Source: Thalassobius vesicularis (GTDB lineage Bacteria; Pseudomonadota; Alphaproteobacteria; Rhodobacterales; Rhodobacteraceae). From it: a stretch of DNA of 64,000 nucleotides. Each line of letters starts with the position of its first letter. Position 1 is the first letter of the stretch. The DNA is taken from NCBI RefSeq assembly GCF_004799325.1, contig NZ_SSMD01000004.1:124001-188000 (forward strand). The letters are read 5' to 3'. This document shows, one piece after another, positions 17,702 to 27,943 of the stretch. A program made the translations under genes and the position numbers. The notes under the pieces are model-generated. The model worked only from the letters and a program-made list of their open reading frames with translations. It searched no databases and was not told where the DNA came from.

Positions 17702-18462
17702 ACTTTCATTCCAGGTAGATTGAGGGACGCGGTGTTGCCACCGTCCACCGGCAGCGCCTGCCCGGTGACAAAACTGGCATCATCACTTGCCAGAAACGCG
17801 ATAACGGCCGCGACCTCCTCGGGTCGGCCATAGCGGCGCAACTCGGCGCGGCTGCCCAGCTTGTCTTCTTTGCCTTTCGATCGGGCGTAGTCGAAAATCG
17901 GTTTGGTCATGCCGGTTTCGATCAGGCCGGGGCAGACAGCGTTGACGCGGATGTTGTAGGCGCCCAGATCACAGGCGGTGGTCTGAGTCAGGTTGATGAC
18001 ACCGGCCTTGCTGGCCGAATAGATGTTGCCACCCGCCCCCGAGCGAACACCTGCTACAGAGGCTGTGTTCACGATCGCGCCACTGCCCTGAGCGATCATC
18101 GCGGGCGCCCCGTGCTTTGTGAAATACATCATCGCCCACAGGTTCACGCCGAACACATGTTGCAGCTGGCTGGTGTCGATCTCGGTGATCGGGCTATGCG
18201 TGCAGACCACCCCGGCGTTGTTGCAGATCACGTCCAGCCGGCCGTAATGATCCAGCACTTGTTGAATGGTGCCTTGCACCTCGGCTTCATTCGACACGTC
18301 GCAGATCAGCGACAGGTGATCACCGCCACCCTTGGGCAGTTCGCACTTGTTGATATCGACCAGCGCCACGGACGCACCCTCGGACGCGAGACGGTTTGCA
18401 GTCGCCTTGCCTATGCCGCTGGATGCGCCGGTCACGATGGCGATTTTTCCGCCAAATCTCAC
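17698..18462 (-). CDS. SDR family oxidoreductase
   Basis: A 254-residue classic [11 protein letters not shown] near residue 10, NNAGV near 80, and YSASK as the catalytic Tyr/Lys pair near 145. The C-terminal PVDGGNTAS is standard. Although an ATG-initiated reading extends 18 codons further, the GTG at 18462 is chosen because a strong GGGAGGA lies eight bases ahead and the product then starts directly at the first strand ([12 protein letters not shown]). Coupled to the CoA ligase by a 4-base overlap, it probably acts on the alcohol or ketone form of the ligase substrate. Substrate unknown. Confidence 0.85.
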   Translation of the reverse strand: MRFGGKIAIVTGASSGIGKATANRLASEGASVALVDINKCELPKGGGDHLSLICDVSNEAEVQGTIQQVLDHYGRLDVICNNAGVVCTHSPITEIDTSQLQHVFGVNLWAMMYFTKHGAPAMIAQGSGAIVNTASVAGVRSGAGGNIYSASKAGVINLTQTTACDLGAYNIRVNAVCPGLIETGMTKPIFDYARSKGKEDKLGSRAELRRYGRPEEVAAVIAFLASDDASFVTGQALPVDGGNTASLNLPGMKV

Positions 18463-18552
18463 CGGTATGTTCCTCCCATTTGGGAATATGTTTGCACAAA
18501 GGAACCGGCTGTTCAATAGAGTGAAATATTTTTCCGCATGGTGGGAATAGGG

Positions 18553-19473
18553 TCAGCAGGGCAGAAACCCGCCCTGCTGTGCAGAGATATAGGCGCGGAC
18601 CGTTTCGATGACTGGAGTCAGCTCCAGATCCTCGCGATGTAGCAGGAACCATTGACGGATGATTGGCAGGTCCTCGCGCTGCAAAACGGCCAGGCGGCCG
18701 GTGCGCAATTCCTCAGTCACGGTGTGGCCCGAGATCATGGCGACACCCAGCCCGGCCATGACCGCCTGTTTGATAGTCTCGTTCGAGCCCATTTCGATAC
18801 AGCGGTACGGGGTGCCGTTGCCGATGCGGTCCAGATAGCGGGTCATCAGAATGCGGGTGCCCGAGCCGTTTTCGCGCGCGATGAAGGTTTCGTTCAGCAG
18901 GTCGTCGGCGGGGACGTCCGAAAGCTGGGCCAGCGGGTGGTCCGGCTTGGCGATGATGACATGGGGATGATCGCCGATGGATTCGGCCAGAACTGCGGGG
19001 CTGCGGGGCGGGCGACCCATGATCGCCAAGTCGATCGAGCGTTGCTGCAACGTGTTGATCGTCATGTCGCGGTTGCCGACCTTCAGGATCACGTCGATAT
19101 CCGGATAGGCGTCGCGCAGGCGGGAGACCAGACTGGGGGCGAAGTATTTGCCGGTGGACACAACGCCCAGCACGACGACGCCGGACAGGCCGGCCTTCAA
19201 CGCGCGAAGCTTCTCGATGCAGGTGTCCAGGGCGGTGTCCACGTTCCGCTCGGCGGTCAGGACAGCGCGGCCCTCGGCGGTCAGCGAGGAGCGGCCCGAG
19301 GTGTGCCGTTCAATCAGCACACAATCAAGGTTCGATTCGAGTGTTTTCAGCTGCGTGTGCACCGCTGGGGGCGTCAGGCCCAGAATATCGGCCGCTGCGG
19401 CGATAGAGCCATTTTCCGCCACCGCGCGCAAAGCACGTAACTGCTTGATTGTAATGGCTTCTTTGATAGGCAT
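18553..19473 (-). CDS. cbbR: LysR-type regulator of the Calvin cycle operon, CbbR
   Basis: A 306-residue LysR-type regulator with an N-terminal winged helix-turn-helix (ITIKQLRALRAVAENGSIAAAADILGLTPPAVHTQLKTLE) and the effector-binding domain (VVVLGVVSTGKYFAPSLVSRL, DLAIMGRPP, QAVMAGLGVAMISGHT). These features and its position, divergent from cbbF with a 105-base gap, identify CbbR, which activates cbb operons in response to Calvin-cycle metabolites such as RuBP. AAGGA lies eight bases before the ATG at 19473. A TTAA-N7-TTAA dyad covers its own ribosome site, consistent with autoregulation. The SDR-ligase pair follows on the same strand 90 bases later. Confidence 0.92.
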   Translation of the reverse strand: MPIKEAITIKQLRALRAVAENGSIAAAADILGLTPPAVHTQLKTLESNLDCVLIERHTSGRSSLTAEGRAVLTAERNVDTALDTCIEKLRALKAGLSGVVVLGVVSTGKYFAPSLVSRLRDAYPDIDVILKVGNRDMTINTLQQRSIDLAIMGRPPRSPAVLAESIGDHPHVIIAKPDHPLAQLSDVPADDLLNETFIARENGSGTRILMTRYLDRIGNGTPYRCIEMGSNETIKQAVMAGLGVAMISGHTVTEELRTGRLAVLQREDLPIIRQWFLLHREDLELTPVIETVRAYISAQQGGFLPC

Positions 19474-19487
19474 TAAATTTTCCTTAA
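19473..19487. promoter_or_regulatory. candidate CbbR-binding site
   Basis: TTAA and TTAA separated by seven bases form a dyad that contains the LysR T-N11-A core and fits the TNA-N7-TNA pattern described for CbbR. A second perfect 11-base palindrome, ATTTATTAAAT, lies at 19499-19509. Both are in the cbbR-cbbF gap; assignment is by pattern and position. Confidence 0.55.
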
Positions 19488-19578
19488 TGCTCTGCCAGAT
19501 TTATTAAATTCAACTATCCATCCAGACGTGAAATAGCAAGGACATCGTGTTGCAACCGATAAGATCCGGAATGAAAAA

Positions 19579-20586
19579 ATGACCAGCAAAACCAAAGTCA
19601 TCCAGAGTGACCTGATCCCCGCCAACCTGGCCCCCATCATCGAGGCGCTGTGCCTTGTGTCGAAGGACGTGGCCAAGATCATCGCCAAAGGCTCTCTGGG
19701 CCAGTCCCTGGCCCATCAGGTGGGCGAAAACAGCGATGGCGACGGGCAAAAGGCCCTGGACGTGATCGCCGACGACATGTTCGCGGCGGCTCTGAAAGAG
19801 ACCTCGGTGCGCTGGTACGCCTCGGAAGAGCAGGAAGACGCCATCCTGCTGAACGAGGCTGGGAAATATGCGCTGGCGATTGATCCGCTGGACGGGTCGT
19901 CGAACATCGACGTGAACGTGTCGATCGGGACCATCTTCTCGATTTACGAAACCAAGGAGGGCGCCGAAGAAAGCTTCCTGCGTCCCGCCAAGGAGCAACT
20001 GGCCGGCGGGTATATCGTGTACGGCCCGGCGACCGCCCTGGTGGTGACCTTCGGCAACGGAACGATGCAGTTCGTGCTGGACCCCGACACTGGTGCCTAC
20101 GCGCTGGCCGAAAAGGCGATGGAGATCCCGCAGACCTCCAAAGAGTTCGCGATCAACGCCTCGAACTACCGCCACTGGACCAAGCCGGTGCGCGCCTATA
20201 TCGACGACTGTCTTGCCGGTGTTGAGGGTCCGCGTGAGAAGAACTTCAACATGCGCTGGGTTGGCTCTCTGGTGGCGGAAACGCACCGCATCCTGACCCG
20301 CGGCGGCATCTTCCTGTACCCTCGCGATGGGCGGAAGGGATACGAAAACGGTCGCCTGCGCATGGTCTACGAATGTGCCCCGATCGCCTTTGTGATCGAG
20401 CAGGCCAAGGGCCGCGCCACCGACGGCAGCGACCCGATCATGAACCAAGCCGCTGAAACCCTGCACGGGCGCGCCCCGTTGGTGTTCGGCAGCGCCGAGA
20501 AGGTGGATCGCGTCGCGGCCTACCACGACTTGCCGGAGGAGGAAGTCTCGGCTCTGTTCGGACAAAGGGGGCTGTTCCGCGGCTGA
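19579..20586 (+). CDS. cbbF: fructose-1,6-bisphosphatase, class I
   Basis: A 335-residue class I fructose-1,6-bisphosphatase. The metal and substrate site [23 protein letters not shown] lies near residue 100, with a preceding YASEEQED Glu region, and [37 protein letters not shown] near 240 forms the C-terminal active-site half. It dephosphorylates fructose-1,6-bisphosphate (and possibly sedoheptulose-1,7-bisphosphate, for which no separate gene is seen here) during RuBP regeneration. It is the first gene of the cbb operon. The ATG at 19579 has only a weak CCGGA site, so initiation may be modest. Confidence 0.95.
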   Translation: MTSKTKVIQSDLIPANLAPIIEALCLVSKDVAKIIAKGSLGQSLAHQVGENSDGDGQKALDVIADDMFAAALKETSVRWYASEEQEDAILLNEAGKYALAIDPLDGSSNIDVNVSIGTIFSIYETKEGAEESFLRPAKEQLAGGYIVYGPATALVVTFGNGTMQFVLDPDTGAYALAEKAMEIPQTSKEFAINASNYRHWTKPVRAYIDDCLAGVEGPREKNFNMRWVGSLVAETHRILTRGGIFLYPRDGRKGYENGRLRMVYECAPIAFVIEQAKGRATDGSDPIMNQAAETLHGRAPLVFGSAEKVDRVAAYHDLPEEEVSALFGQRGLFRG

Positions 20587-20613
20587 TCCACTTGCCTTTG
20601 GGAGGAGGCTGGG

Positions 20614-21486
20614 ATGAGCAAGAAGCACCCGATTATCTCGGTCACCGGTTCGTCCGGTGCCGGGACCACAACGGTCAAATCGACCTTCGACCAGATTTTC
20701 CGCCGCGAAGGCATCAAATCCGTCAGCATCGAGGGGGACGCGTTCCACCGCTACAATCGTGCTGACATGAAAGCCGAACTGGAGTCGCGGAAGGCGGCCG
20801 GCGACGAGACGTTCAGCCACTTTTCCTATGACGCCAATGAGTTGGGCGAGCTGGAAGGCGTGTTCCGCAGCTATGGCGCCACCGGCCTGGGCAAGACGCG
20901 CCACTATGTGCATGACGACCGCGAGGCCGAGAAATGGGGCGTCGCGCCGGGCAACTTCACCGATTGGGAAGACCTGGACGCGGGCTCGGACCTGCTGTTC
21001 TACGAAGGGCTGCATGGCGCGGTCGTGGCGGACGGTCTGAACATCGCCAAACATGCCGATCTGAAGATCGGGGTGGTGCCGGTGATCAACCTGGAATGGA
21101 TCCAGAAGATCCACCGCGACAAGGCCAGCCGGGGGTATTCGACCGAGGCGGTGACCGATACCATACTGCGGCGTATGCATGCATATGTGCACTGCATCTG
21201 CCCGCAATTCGTGGAAACCGATGTGAATTTCCAGCGGGTGCCGGTGGTCGACACCTCGAACCCGTTCATCGCGCGCTGGATCCCGACGGCGGATGAATCG
21301 CTGGTGGTGATCCGGTTCAAGAACCCGCGCGGCATCGACTTTCCGTATCTGACTTCGATGATCCAGGGCAGCTGGATGACGCGGGCCAACTCGATCGTCA
21401 TTCCGGGCGGCAAGATGGATCTGGCGATGCAGCTGATTTTCACCCCGATGGTTCACCGCCTAGTGGCAGACTCCAGAAAAGCGTGA
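20614..21486 (+). CDS. cbbP: phosphoribulokinase
   Basis: A 290-residue phosphoribulokinase of the bacterial (class I) type. The P-loop GSSGAGTTT is at residues 12-20, the substrate region [11 protein letters not shown] near 42, HYVHDDRE near 97 and [11 protein letters not shown] near 128. It phosphorylates ribulose-5-phosphate to RuBP, the RubisCO substrate, and is diagnostic for a working Calvin cycle. A strong GGGAGGAGG precedes the ATG. It lies 27 bases after cbbF. Bacterial octameric enzymes of this class are typically activated by NADH, which would be expected here. Confidence 0.96.
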   Translation: MSKKHPIISVTGSSGAGTTTVKSTFDQIFRREGIKSVSIEGDAFHRYNRADMKAELESRKAAGDETFSHFSYDANELGELEGVFRSYGATGLGKTRHYVHDDREAEKWGVAPGNFTDWEDLDAGSDLLFYEGLHGAVVADGLNIAKHADLKIGVVPVINLEWIQKIHRDKASRGYSTEAVTDTILRRMHAYVHCICPQFVETDVNFQRVPVVDTSNPFIARWIPTADESLVVIRFKNPRGIDFPYLTSMIQGSWMTRANSIVIPGGKMDLAMQLIFTPMVHRLVADSRKA

Positions 21487-21497
21487 GGGAGGGCAAG

Positions 21498-23483
21498 ATG
21501 AATACGCAAGTCAAACTGGCCCCCACGACCGAGGACCTGATGGCCAATGCCATCCGCGCCCTGACAATGGACGCGGTGCAGGCGGCGAATTCGGGGCATC
21601 CCGGCGCGCCGATGGGCATGGCGGATGTGGCGACGGTGTTGTTCAACCGCTTCATGAAGATCGACCCCAGCGCGGATCGCTGGCCGGATCGGGATCGCTT
21701 CGTGATGAGCGCGGGGCATGGCTCGATGCTGGTCTACGCGATCAACCACCTGCTGGGTTATGACGATATGGGGATGGACCAGATCCGCGCGTTCCGTCAG
21801 ATGGGAAGCCGCACGGCGGGCCACCCGGAATACGGCCATGCCAAGGGGATCGAGACGACGACCGGCCCGCTGGGGCAGGGGATCACAACGGCGGTCGGTA
21901 TGGCGCTGGCCGAACGGATGAGCCATGCGCGCTTTGACGATCTGGCGGATCACCACACTTACGTGATCGCGGGCGATGGCTGCCTGATGGAAGGAATTTC
22001 CCACGAAGCCATTGATTTCGCAGGGCATATGGGGCTGGGACGGCTGATCGTGATGTGGGATGACAACAACATCACCATCGACGGGGCGGCGGATTTGTCC
22101 ACCTCGACGGATCAGAAGGCACGGTTTGCGGCGTCAGGCTGGCACGTTCAGGCGGTGGATGGGCATGACAAAGAGGCCGTGGCCGAGGCGATCGCGTCGG
22201 CGCAGGCCGACCCGCGCCCCAGCCTGATCGCGTGCAAGACGATCATCGGCTATGGCGCGCCGAACAAGCAGGGGACAAGCGCGACGCATGGCTCTCCGCT
22301 GGGGGACGCGGAAATTGCTGCGGCGCGCGAGGCGCTGGGCTGGACCGCGCCAGCGTTCGAAATCCCGCAGAATGTGTACGATGCTTGGCGCAAGGTGGCC
22401 ACGCGTGGCCTCGCGGCGCGAACCGACTGGGAAGGGCGCTTGGCCACGCATCCCAAGCGGGCGGCGTTCGAGGCGGCTCAGGCCTCACCGGATGCCGGGG
22501 CGCTGCGCGCGGCGATGACGGCTTATCGCGCGCAACTGTCGGCCGATCGGCCCAAGGTGGCGACGCGCAAAGCCTCTGAGATGGCGCTGGAGGTGGTCAA
22601 TGCCACCTTGCCCAACACGGTGGGCGGCAGCGCGGATTTGACCGGTTCGAACAACACCCGGACCAAGGGGATGCTGGCCGTGCATCGCGGCGATTACGTG
22701 GGCGACTACATCCACTACGGCATTCGTGAGCACGGTATGGCGGCGGTTATGAACGGGATGTCGCTGCATGGGGGCTTCAAGCCCTATGGCGGCACGTTCC
22801 TGGCCTTTGCCGATTACTGCCGCCCGGCGATCCGGTTGTCGGCGCTGATGCAGCAGCCGGTGGTCTATGTGATGACGCATGACTCGATCGGATTGGGCGA
22901 GGATGGACCGACCCACCAGCCGGTGGAAACCATCGCCAGCCTGCGTGCCATGCCGAACCTGCTGGTGTTCCGCCCAGCCGATGTGGTGGAGACCGCCGAG
23001 GCGTGGGAGATCGCGATGCTGGAACCGGCGACGCCATCGGTGCTGTGCCTGTCGCGGCAGGGGCTGCCGACCGTGCGGGTAGAGCATGTGGCGCAGAACC
23101 AGACGGCACGCGGGGCCTATTTGCTACGCGATCCGGGCGCGCGGGATGTGACGCTGATCGCAACGGGCTCGGAGGTTGAGATCGCCCTGGCCGCAGCGGA
23201 TCGGTTGGAGGCCGAGGGAAAGCGAGTGGCGGTCGTGTCTGCGCCGTGTTTCGAGCTGTTCGCGGCGCAACCGGCTGACTATCGCGCTGCGGTTCTGGGC
23301 GATGCCCCTCGCGTGGGGGTGGAGGCCGCCATCCGGCAAAGCTGGTGCGCGTTTCTGCGCCCCGAGGACGGGTTTGTCGGGATGACGGGCTTTGGCGCCT
23401 CGGCACCGGCAGAAGAACTGTATGAGTATTTCGGGATCACCCCCGACGCGGTGGCGCAGGCTGCGCGCGACCGGCTGAAATAG
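21498..23483 (+). CDS. cbbT: transketolase
   Basis: A 661-residue transketolase, full length. The N-terminal thiamine-diphosphate domain shows [24 protein letters not shown], and the metal-binding [13 protein letters not shown]...[10 protein letters not shown]. The pyrimidine domain includes the catalytic Glu region [16 protein letters not shown], with [19 protein letters not shown] downstream. It interconverts sugar phosphates in RuBP regeneration. The ATG at 21498 is chosen because GAGGGAGGG lies before it; an in-frame GTG at 21483 would bury that site. It follows cbbP with an 11-base gap. Confidence 0.95.
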   Translation: MNTQVKLAPTTEDLMANAIRALTMDAVQAANSGHPGAPMGMADVATVLFNRFMKIDPSADRWPDRDRFVMSAGHGSMLVYAINHLLGYDDMGMDQIRAFRQMGSRTAGHPEYGHAKGIETTTGPLGQGITTAVGMALAERMSHARFDDLADHHTYVIAGDGCLMEGISHEAIDFAGHMGLGRLIVMWDDNNITIDGAADLSTSTDQKARFAASGWHVQAVDGHDKEAVAEAIASAQADPRPSLIACKTIIGYGAPNKQGTSATHGSPLGDAEIAAAREALGWTAPAFEIPQNVYDAWRKVATRGLAARTDWEGRLATHPKRAAFEAAQASPDAGALRAAMTAYRAQLSADRPKVATRKASEMALEVVNATLPNTVGGSADLTGSNNTRTKGMLAVHRGDYVGDYIHYGIREHGMAAVMNGMSLHGGFKPYGGTFLAFADYCRPAIRLSALMQQPVVYVMTHDSIGLGEDGPTHQPVETIASLRAMPNLLVFRPADVVETAEAWEIAMLEPATPSVLCLSRQGLPTVRVEHVAQNQTARGAYLLRDPGARDVTLIATGSEVEIALAAADRLEAEGKRVAVVSAPCFELFAAQPADYRAAVLGDAPRVGVEAAIRQSWCAFLRPEDGFVGMTGFGASAPAEELYEYFGITPDAVAQAARDRLK

Positions 23484-23492
23484 GAGACAGCA

Positions 23493-24494
23493 ATGACCAT
23501 CCGAGTAGGGATCAACGGCCTTGGCCGAATAGGGAAGTGCACCCTGAAGCACATCTTCGAGGCGGGCCGCAACGATATCGAGGTCGTGGCGATGAACGCC
23601 ACCGGCCCGATCGAAACCACGGCGCATCTTCTGCGCTATGACTCGGTCCACGGGCGGCATGGCGATCCGATCACGGTGAACGGCAACACGCTGGACATGG
23701 GGCGGGGGCCGATCCGGGTGATGTCGACCTATGATCCGGCCGAGCTGGACTGGGACGGCGTTGACGTGGTGCTGGAATGCTCGGGTCAATTCAACTCGAA
23801 AGACGCCAGCGTGGTGCATTTGCAGCGCGGCGCGAAGAAGGTGCTGATCTCGGCACCGGCCAAGGGGGTTGACCGTACGGTTGTGTATGGAGTGAACCAC
23901 CGCGAGTTGCTGGGCAGCGATCTGGTGGTCTCGAACGGGTCGTGCACGACGAACTGCCTTGCCCCGATGGCGCGGGCGCTGAACGATGCGATCGGGATCG
24001 AGAGCGGGATCATGACCACGATTCACTCTTACACCGGCGACCAACCGACGCTGGACCGGCGGCACAAGGACCTGTACCGCGCACGGGCGGCGGCGATGAG
24101 CATGATCCCCACCTCGACCGGGGCAGCGAAGGCCATCGGCGAGGTGCTGCCCGAGCTCAAAGGCAAGTTGGACGGCAGCGCGATCCGCGTGCCCACGCCG
24201 AATGTCAGCGCAGTGGACCTGACCTTTGTGGCGGGCAAGGACGTGACGGTGGCGGACATCAACGCGGTCATGGCCGAGGCGGCACAGGGCGCGATGCAAG
24301 GGATCGTCAGCTACGAGACCGAGCCCAAGGTCAGCGTGGATTACAACCACAACAGCCACTCGTGCAACTTCGCCAGCGACCAGACAAAGGTCATGGGGAC
24401 ACGGTTGGTTCGGGTGCTGGCCTGGTACGACAACGAGTGGGGTTTTAGCTGCCGGATGGCGGATAACGCGGCACTGATGGGGGGATTGGCCTGA
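23493..24494 (+). CDS. cbbG: glyceraldehyde-3-phosphate dehydrogenase
   Basis: A 333-residue type I GAPDH. NAD-binding GINGLGRIG is at residues 6-14, the catalytic Cys151 in SNGSCTTNCLAP, the His in TTIHSYTGDQ, and the phosphate-site SMIPTSTGAAKA. It reduces 1,3-bisphosphoglycerate in the Calvin cycle. The second-strand end reads VAMNATGP, without the Asp of strictly NAD-specific enzymes, so cofactor preference is open. AGGAGA precedes the ATG, nine bases after cbbT. Confidence 0.94.
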   Translation: MTIRVGINGLGRIGKCTLKHIFEAGRNDIEVVAMNATGPIETTAHLLRYDSVHGRHGDPITVNGNTLDMGRGPIRVMSTYDPAELDWDGVDVVLECSGQFNSKDASVVHLQRGAKKVLISAPAKGVDRTVVYGVNHRELLGSDLVVSNGSCTTNCLAPMARALNDAIGIESGIMTTIHSYTGDQPTLDRRHKDLYRARAAAMSMIPTSTGAAKAIGEVLPELKGKLDGSAIRVPTPNVSAVDLTFVAGKDVTVADINAVMAEAAQGAMQGIVSYETEPKVSVDYNHNSHSCNFASDQTKVMGTRLVRVLAWYDNEWGFSCRMADNAALMGGLA

Positions 24495-24660
24495 TGCGCT
24501 GGCAGCCTGCGTCCAGACTGTCCGTAAGGACAGGTGGGGTCATTGACAGTGGCAAGGACTTGCCGCGCAGGCTAAGCCGGGGGCAGAGCGCGCCCCGGCG
24601 CATCCCCAACCCACCGCTTTGCCCGGTTTTTCCGGAGCAGCTGCCTGAAAGGAACAGAAC
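24495..24660 (+). other. cbbG-cbbA intercistronic region with two hairpins
   Basis: This 166-base gap is the largest inside the cbb operon. It contains CTGTCC-GTAA-GGACAG (24518-24533), a 6-bp stem closed by a GNRA tetraloop, and CCGGGG/CCCCGG with a 10-base loop (24577-24598). Neither is followed by a T-run. An mRNA-processing or stability role is likely; no small gene was recognised. Confidence 0.55.
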
Positions 24661-25716
24661 ATGGCTCTGATCACACTTCGTCAATTGCTGGATCACGCGG
24701 CCGAGTATGGCTACGGCGTCCCCGCCTTCAACATCAACAACATGGAACAGGGTCTGGCCATCATGAAGGCCGCCCAAAAGGTCGACGCGCCGGTCATCAT
24801 GCAGGCCAGCCGCGGGGCCCGGAAATACGCGGGCGACATCATGCTTCGCCACATGGTGCAGGCGCTGTCGGAAATGTACCCCGACATCCCCGTCTGTATG
24901 CACCAGGATCACGGCAACAACGAAGCGACCTGCCTGAGCGCGATCCGTCACGGGTTCACCAGCGTGATGATGGATGGCTCGCTTGAGGCGGACATGAAGA
25001 CCCCCGCGTCCTACGAGTATAACCTGGACATCACCAAGCGCGTGACCGACGCTGCCCACTGGGTCGGTGCCTCGGTCGAGGGCGAACTGGGTGTGCTTGG
25101 CAGCCTGGAGACGGGCGAGGCTGCGGCCGAGGATGGCTCGGGTGCCGAAGGCAAGCTGAGCCATGACCAGCTGCTGACCGACCCCGATCAGGCTGTGGAA
25201 TTCGTGAAGGCCACCAAGTGCGACGCGCTGGCGATTGCCTGCGGCACCAGCCACGGCGCCTACAAGTTCAGCCGCAAACCCGATGGCGATATCCTGTCGA
25301 TGGCCACCATCGAGGCGATCAACAAGAAGCTGCCGGGGATTCACCTGGTGATGCATGGATCAAGCTCGGTTCCGCAGGAATTGCAGGACCTGATCAACGC
25401 ATATGGCGGCGAGATGCCCCAAACCTATGGCGTGCCGGTCGAAGAGATCGAGCGCGGCATCAAACATGGCGTGCGAAAGGTGAATATCGACACCGACTGC
25501 CGCATGGCCATGACCGGCCAGTTCCGCAAGGTGGCCACTCAGAACCCGCAGGAATTTGACCCGCGCAAATTCCTGGTTCCCGCAATGAAGGAAATGGAAG
25601 ACCTGTGCCGCGATCGTTTCGAACGCTTCGGCACCGCCGGCAATGCCAGCAAGATCAAGGTCATTTCCATGGATGACATGGCGGCCCGCTACGAAAGCGG
25701 GTCGCTCGACCCATAA
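24661..25716 (+). CDS. cbbA: class II fructose-bisphosphate aldolase
   Basis: A 351-residue class II (zinc) aldolase of the CbbA subfamily. Metal ligands lie in CMHQDHGN near residue 81 and in MHGSSSVP near 237; the phosphate-binding [17 protein letters not shown] segment follows near 275. It condenses dihydroxyacetone phosphate with glyceraldehyde-3-phosphate or erythrose-4-phosphate during RuBP regeneration. AAAGGAA precedes the ATG. It is followed after 43 bases by the RubisCO gene. Confidence 0.95.
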   Translation: MALITLRQLLDHAAEYGYGVPAFNINNMEQGLAIMKAAQKVDAPVIMQASRGARKYAGDIMLRHMVQALSEMYPDIPVCMHQDHGNNEATCLSAIRHGFTSVMMDGSLEADMKTPASYEYNLDITKRVTDAAHWVGASVEGELGVLGSLETGEAAAEDGSGAEGKLSHDQLLTDPDQAVEFVKATKCDALAIACGTSHGAYKFSRKPDGDILSMATIEAINKKLPGIHLVMHGSSSVPQELQDLINAYGGEMPQTYGVPVEEIERGIKHGVRKVNIDTDCRMAMTGQFRKVATQNPQEFDPRKFLVPAMKEMEDLCRDRFERFGTAGNASKIKVISMDDMAARYESGSLDP

Positions 25717-25759
25717 GGCGGCCCGGGAGGGGGCCGCCAACCCAGCAGGAGGAATGACT

Positions 25760-27145
25760 ATGGACCAGTCAAATCGTTACGCCCGTCTTGACCTGAAAGA
25801 GGCAGACCTGATCGCCGGAGGCCGCCATGTGCTGGTCGCCTACATCATGAAGCCCAAGGCGGGGTACGGATACCTGGAAACGGCGGCCCACTTCGCGGCC
25901 GAAAGCTCGACCGGAACGAACGTGGACGTGTCCACGACCGACGATTTCACCCGCGGCGTGGACGCGCTGGTGTATGAAATCGACCCGGACAAAGAGCTGA
26001 TGAAGATCGCCTATCCGGTCGACCTGTTCGACCGGAACATCACCGACGGGCGGGCGATGATCTGCTCGTTCCTGACGCTGGCCATTGGCAACAACCAGGG
26101 CATGGGCGACGTGGAATATGCCAAGATGCATGACTTCTACGTGCCGCCGGATTACCTGCGCCTGTTCGATGGTCCCTCGACTACCATCGCCGATATGTGG
26201 CGTGTGCTGGGCCGTCCGCATGTGAATGGCGGCTTTGTCGTGGGCACGATCATCAAGCCCAAGCTGGGCCTGCGTCCCAAGCCCTTCGCCGATGCGTGCT
26301 ATGATTTCTGGCTGGGCGGCGATTTCATCAAGAACGATGAACCGCAGGGCAACCAGATCTTCGCTCCGATGAAGGACACGATGCGGCTGGTCGCGGATGC
26401 GATGAAGCGCGCGCAGGACAAGACCGGCCAGGCCAAGCTGTTCAGCGCGAATATCACCGCCGATGACCCGTTCGAGATGATCGCTCGCGCCGAGTTCATT
26501 CTGGAGACGTTTGCCGAAAACGCCGATCACGTTGCCTTTCTGGTGGATGGTTATGTCACTGGCCCGGCGGCGATCACCACCGCGCGGCGTCGCTTCCCGC
26601 GTCAGTACTTGCACTATCACCGTGCCGGGCATGGGGCGGTGACCAGCCCGCAGACGCAGCGTGGCTATACCGCCTTCGTGTTGTCGAAAATGGCGCGGAT
26701 GCAGGGGGCGTCGGGCATCCATGTCGGCACCATGGGCTTCGGCAAGATGGAGGGCGAGGCCGCCGACCGGGCAATCGCCTACATGATCACCGAGGATAGC
26801 GCCGATGGGCCCTACTTCCACCAGGAATGGGCCGGAATGGCGCCGACCACGCCGATCATCTCGGGCGGGATGAACGCGCTGCGGATGCCGGGGTTCTTCT
26901 CGAACCTTGGGCACTCGAACTTGGTGATGACCGCGGGCGGTGGCTCGTTCGGGCATATCGACGGTGCGGCTGCGGGGGCGACCAGTCTGCGTCAGGCCGA
27001 ACAGTGCTGGAAAGAGGGTGCAGACCCGGTCGAATTCGCCAAAGAGCACAAAGAATTCGCACGTGCCTTCGAATCCTTCCCGAAAGATGCGGACAAATTG
27101 TTCCCGAACTGGCGTCAGGCCCTTCGCATCAACTCGGCCGCGTAA
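25760..27145 (+). CDS. cbbM: ribulose-bisphosphate carboxylase, form II
   Basis: A 461-residue form II RubisCO large subunit, strongly similar to Rhodobacter/Rhodospirillum CbbM. Active-site residues are all present: Lys166 in [11 protein letters not shown], the carbamylated Lys191 with Asp193 and Glu194 in [11 protein letters not shown], His287 in [13 protein letters not shown], loop-6 Lys near 328 in [11 protein letters not shown], and SGGMNALR. Form II enzymes work without small subunits and favour high CO2/low O2. The ATG at 25760 gives the conserved MDQSNRY terminus and has AGGAGG at proper spacing; an ATG six bases earlier is too close. No small subunit, cbbQ or cbbO follows. Confidence 0.97.
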   Translation: MDQSNRYARLDLKEADLIAGGRHVLVAYIMKPKAGYGYLETAAHFAAESSTGTNVDVSTTDDFTRGVDALVYEIDPDKELMKIAYPVDLFDRNITDGRAMICSFLTLAIGNNQGMGDVEYAKMHDFYVPPDYLRLFDGPSTTIADMWRVLGRPHVNGGFVVGTIIKPKLGLRPKPFADACYDFWLGGDFIKNDEPQGNQIFAPMKDTMRLVADAMKRAQDKTGQAKLFSANITADDPFEMIARAEFILETFAENADHVAFLVDGYVTGPAAITTARRRFPRQYLHYHRAGHGAVTSPQTQRGYTAFVLSKMARMQGASGIHVGTMGFGKMEGEAADRAIAYMITEDSADGPYFHQEWAGMAPTTPIISGGMNALRMPGFFSNLGHSNLVMTAGGGSFGHIDGAAAGATSLRQAEQCWKEGADPVEFAKEHKEFARAFESFPKDADKLFPNWRQALRINSAA

Positions 27146-27152
27146 TATAGGG

Positions 27153-27175
27153 GGGCGGGGGTTCTGCCCCCGCCC
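27153..27175 (+). other. perfect hairpin behind cbbM
   Basis: GGGCGGGGG pairs perfectly with CCCCCGCCC around a TTCTG loop, four bases after the cbbM stop. No T-run follows, so it most likely protects the 3' end of the abundant cbbM message or causes partial termination before the epimerase gene. Confidence 0.7.
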
Positions 27176-27199
27176 TGACCGATCAAAAGGAATAGCCGC

Positions 27200-27889
27200 A
27201 TGTCGTTTGACCGCTCCATCAAGATCGCTCCGTCGATCCTGTCCGCCGATTTCGCCAACTTCGGACAAGAGATCCAGGCCATCGAGGCACAGGGGGCCGA
27301 CTGGGTCCATGTGGACGTGATGGACGGGCATTTCGTGCCGAACCTGACCTTTGGCCCGCCCGCCGTGAAGGCGTTCCGTCCGCATGTGAAAACCTTCATG
27401 GATGTGCACCTGATGATCGCGCCGGTCGACCCGTATATTCAGGCCTATGCCGACGCGGGCGCCGACATGATCACCGCCCACTGGGAGGCCGGCCCCCACC
27501 CGCACCGCACGCTGCAAGCGATCAAGGCGACGGGGAAAATGGCGGGCATCTCGCTGAACCCGGGCACGCCCGCCAGCGTGATTTCCGAGGTGCTGGACCT
27601 GGTCGACATGGTGCTAGTGATGAGTGTGAACCCCGGTTTTGGCGGGCAGAAGTTCATCCCCTCGTCGATCGAAAAGGTGCGCCAAGTCCGCGAAATGATC
27701 GGCGATCGCGAGATCATGATCCAGGTGGATGGCGGCGTTGACCCCGTCACCGTTGGCCCACTGGTGGCCGCCGGGGCGGATTGCTTTGTTGCGGGGTCGG
27801 CAGTGTTCAAGGGTGGCTCGGTGTCGAACCCCAGCGTCTATGGCGACAACATCCGCGCGATCCGGGCAGCTGCCGAAACGGCCCTGTAA
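27200..27889 (+). CDS. cbbE: ribulose-phosphate 3-epimerase
   Basis: A 229-residue TIM-barrel epimerase. Characteristic segments are [30 protein letters not shown] (metal ligands), [23 protein letters not shown] and [11 protein letters not shown]. It interconverts xylulose-5-phosphate and ribulose-5-phosphate, feeding phosphoribulokinase. AAAGGAA precedes the ATG. It lies 54 bases after cbbM, beyond the hairpin, and in the same operon. Confidence 0.95.
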   Translation: MSFDRSIKIAPSILSADFANFGQEIQAIEAQGADWVHVDVMDGHFVPNLTFGPPAVKAFRPHVKTFMDVHLMIAPVDPYIQAYADAGADMITAHWEAGPHPHRTLQAIKATGKMAGISLNPGTPASVISEVLDLVDMVLVMSVNPGFGGQKFIPSSIEKVRQVREMIGDREIMIQVDGGVDPVTVGPLVAAGADCFVAGSAVFKGGSVSNPSVYGDNIRAIRAAAETAL

Positions 27890-27943
27890 GAGACTGACAT
27901 TCAACGAATTTACCCGACCCGAAAGGGTGGGGACAGGAAAGGT

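Noticed and set aside
19510-21456. 648-codon open frame antisense to cbbF and cbbP
   Set aside because: cbbF and cbbP are unmistakable on the other strand; the antisense product shows only mirror-type composition.
25769-27517. Long minus-strand frame opposite cbbM
   Set aside because: cbbM has all active-site residues on the plus strand; the reverse frame is noise.
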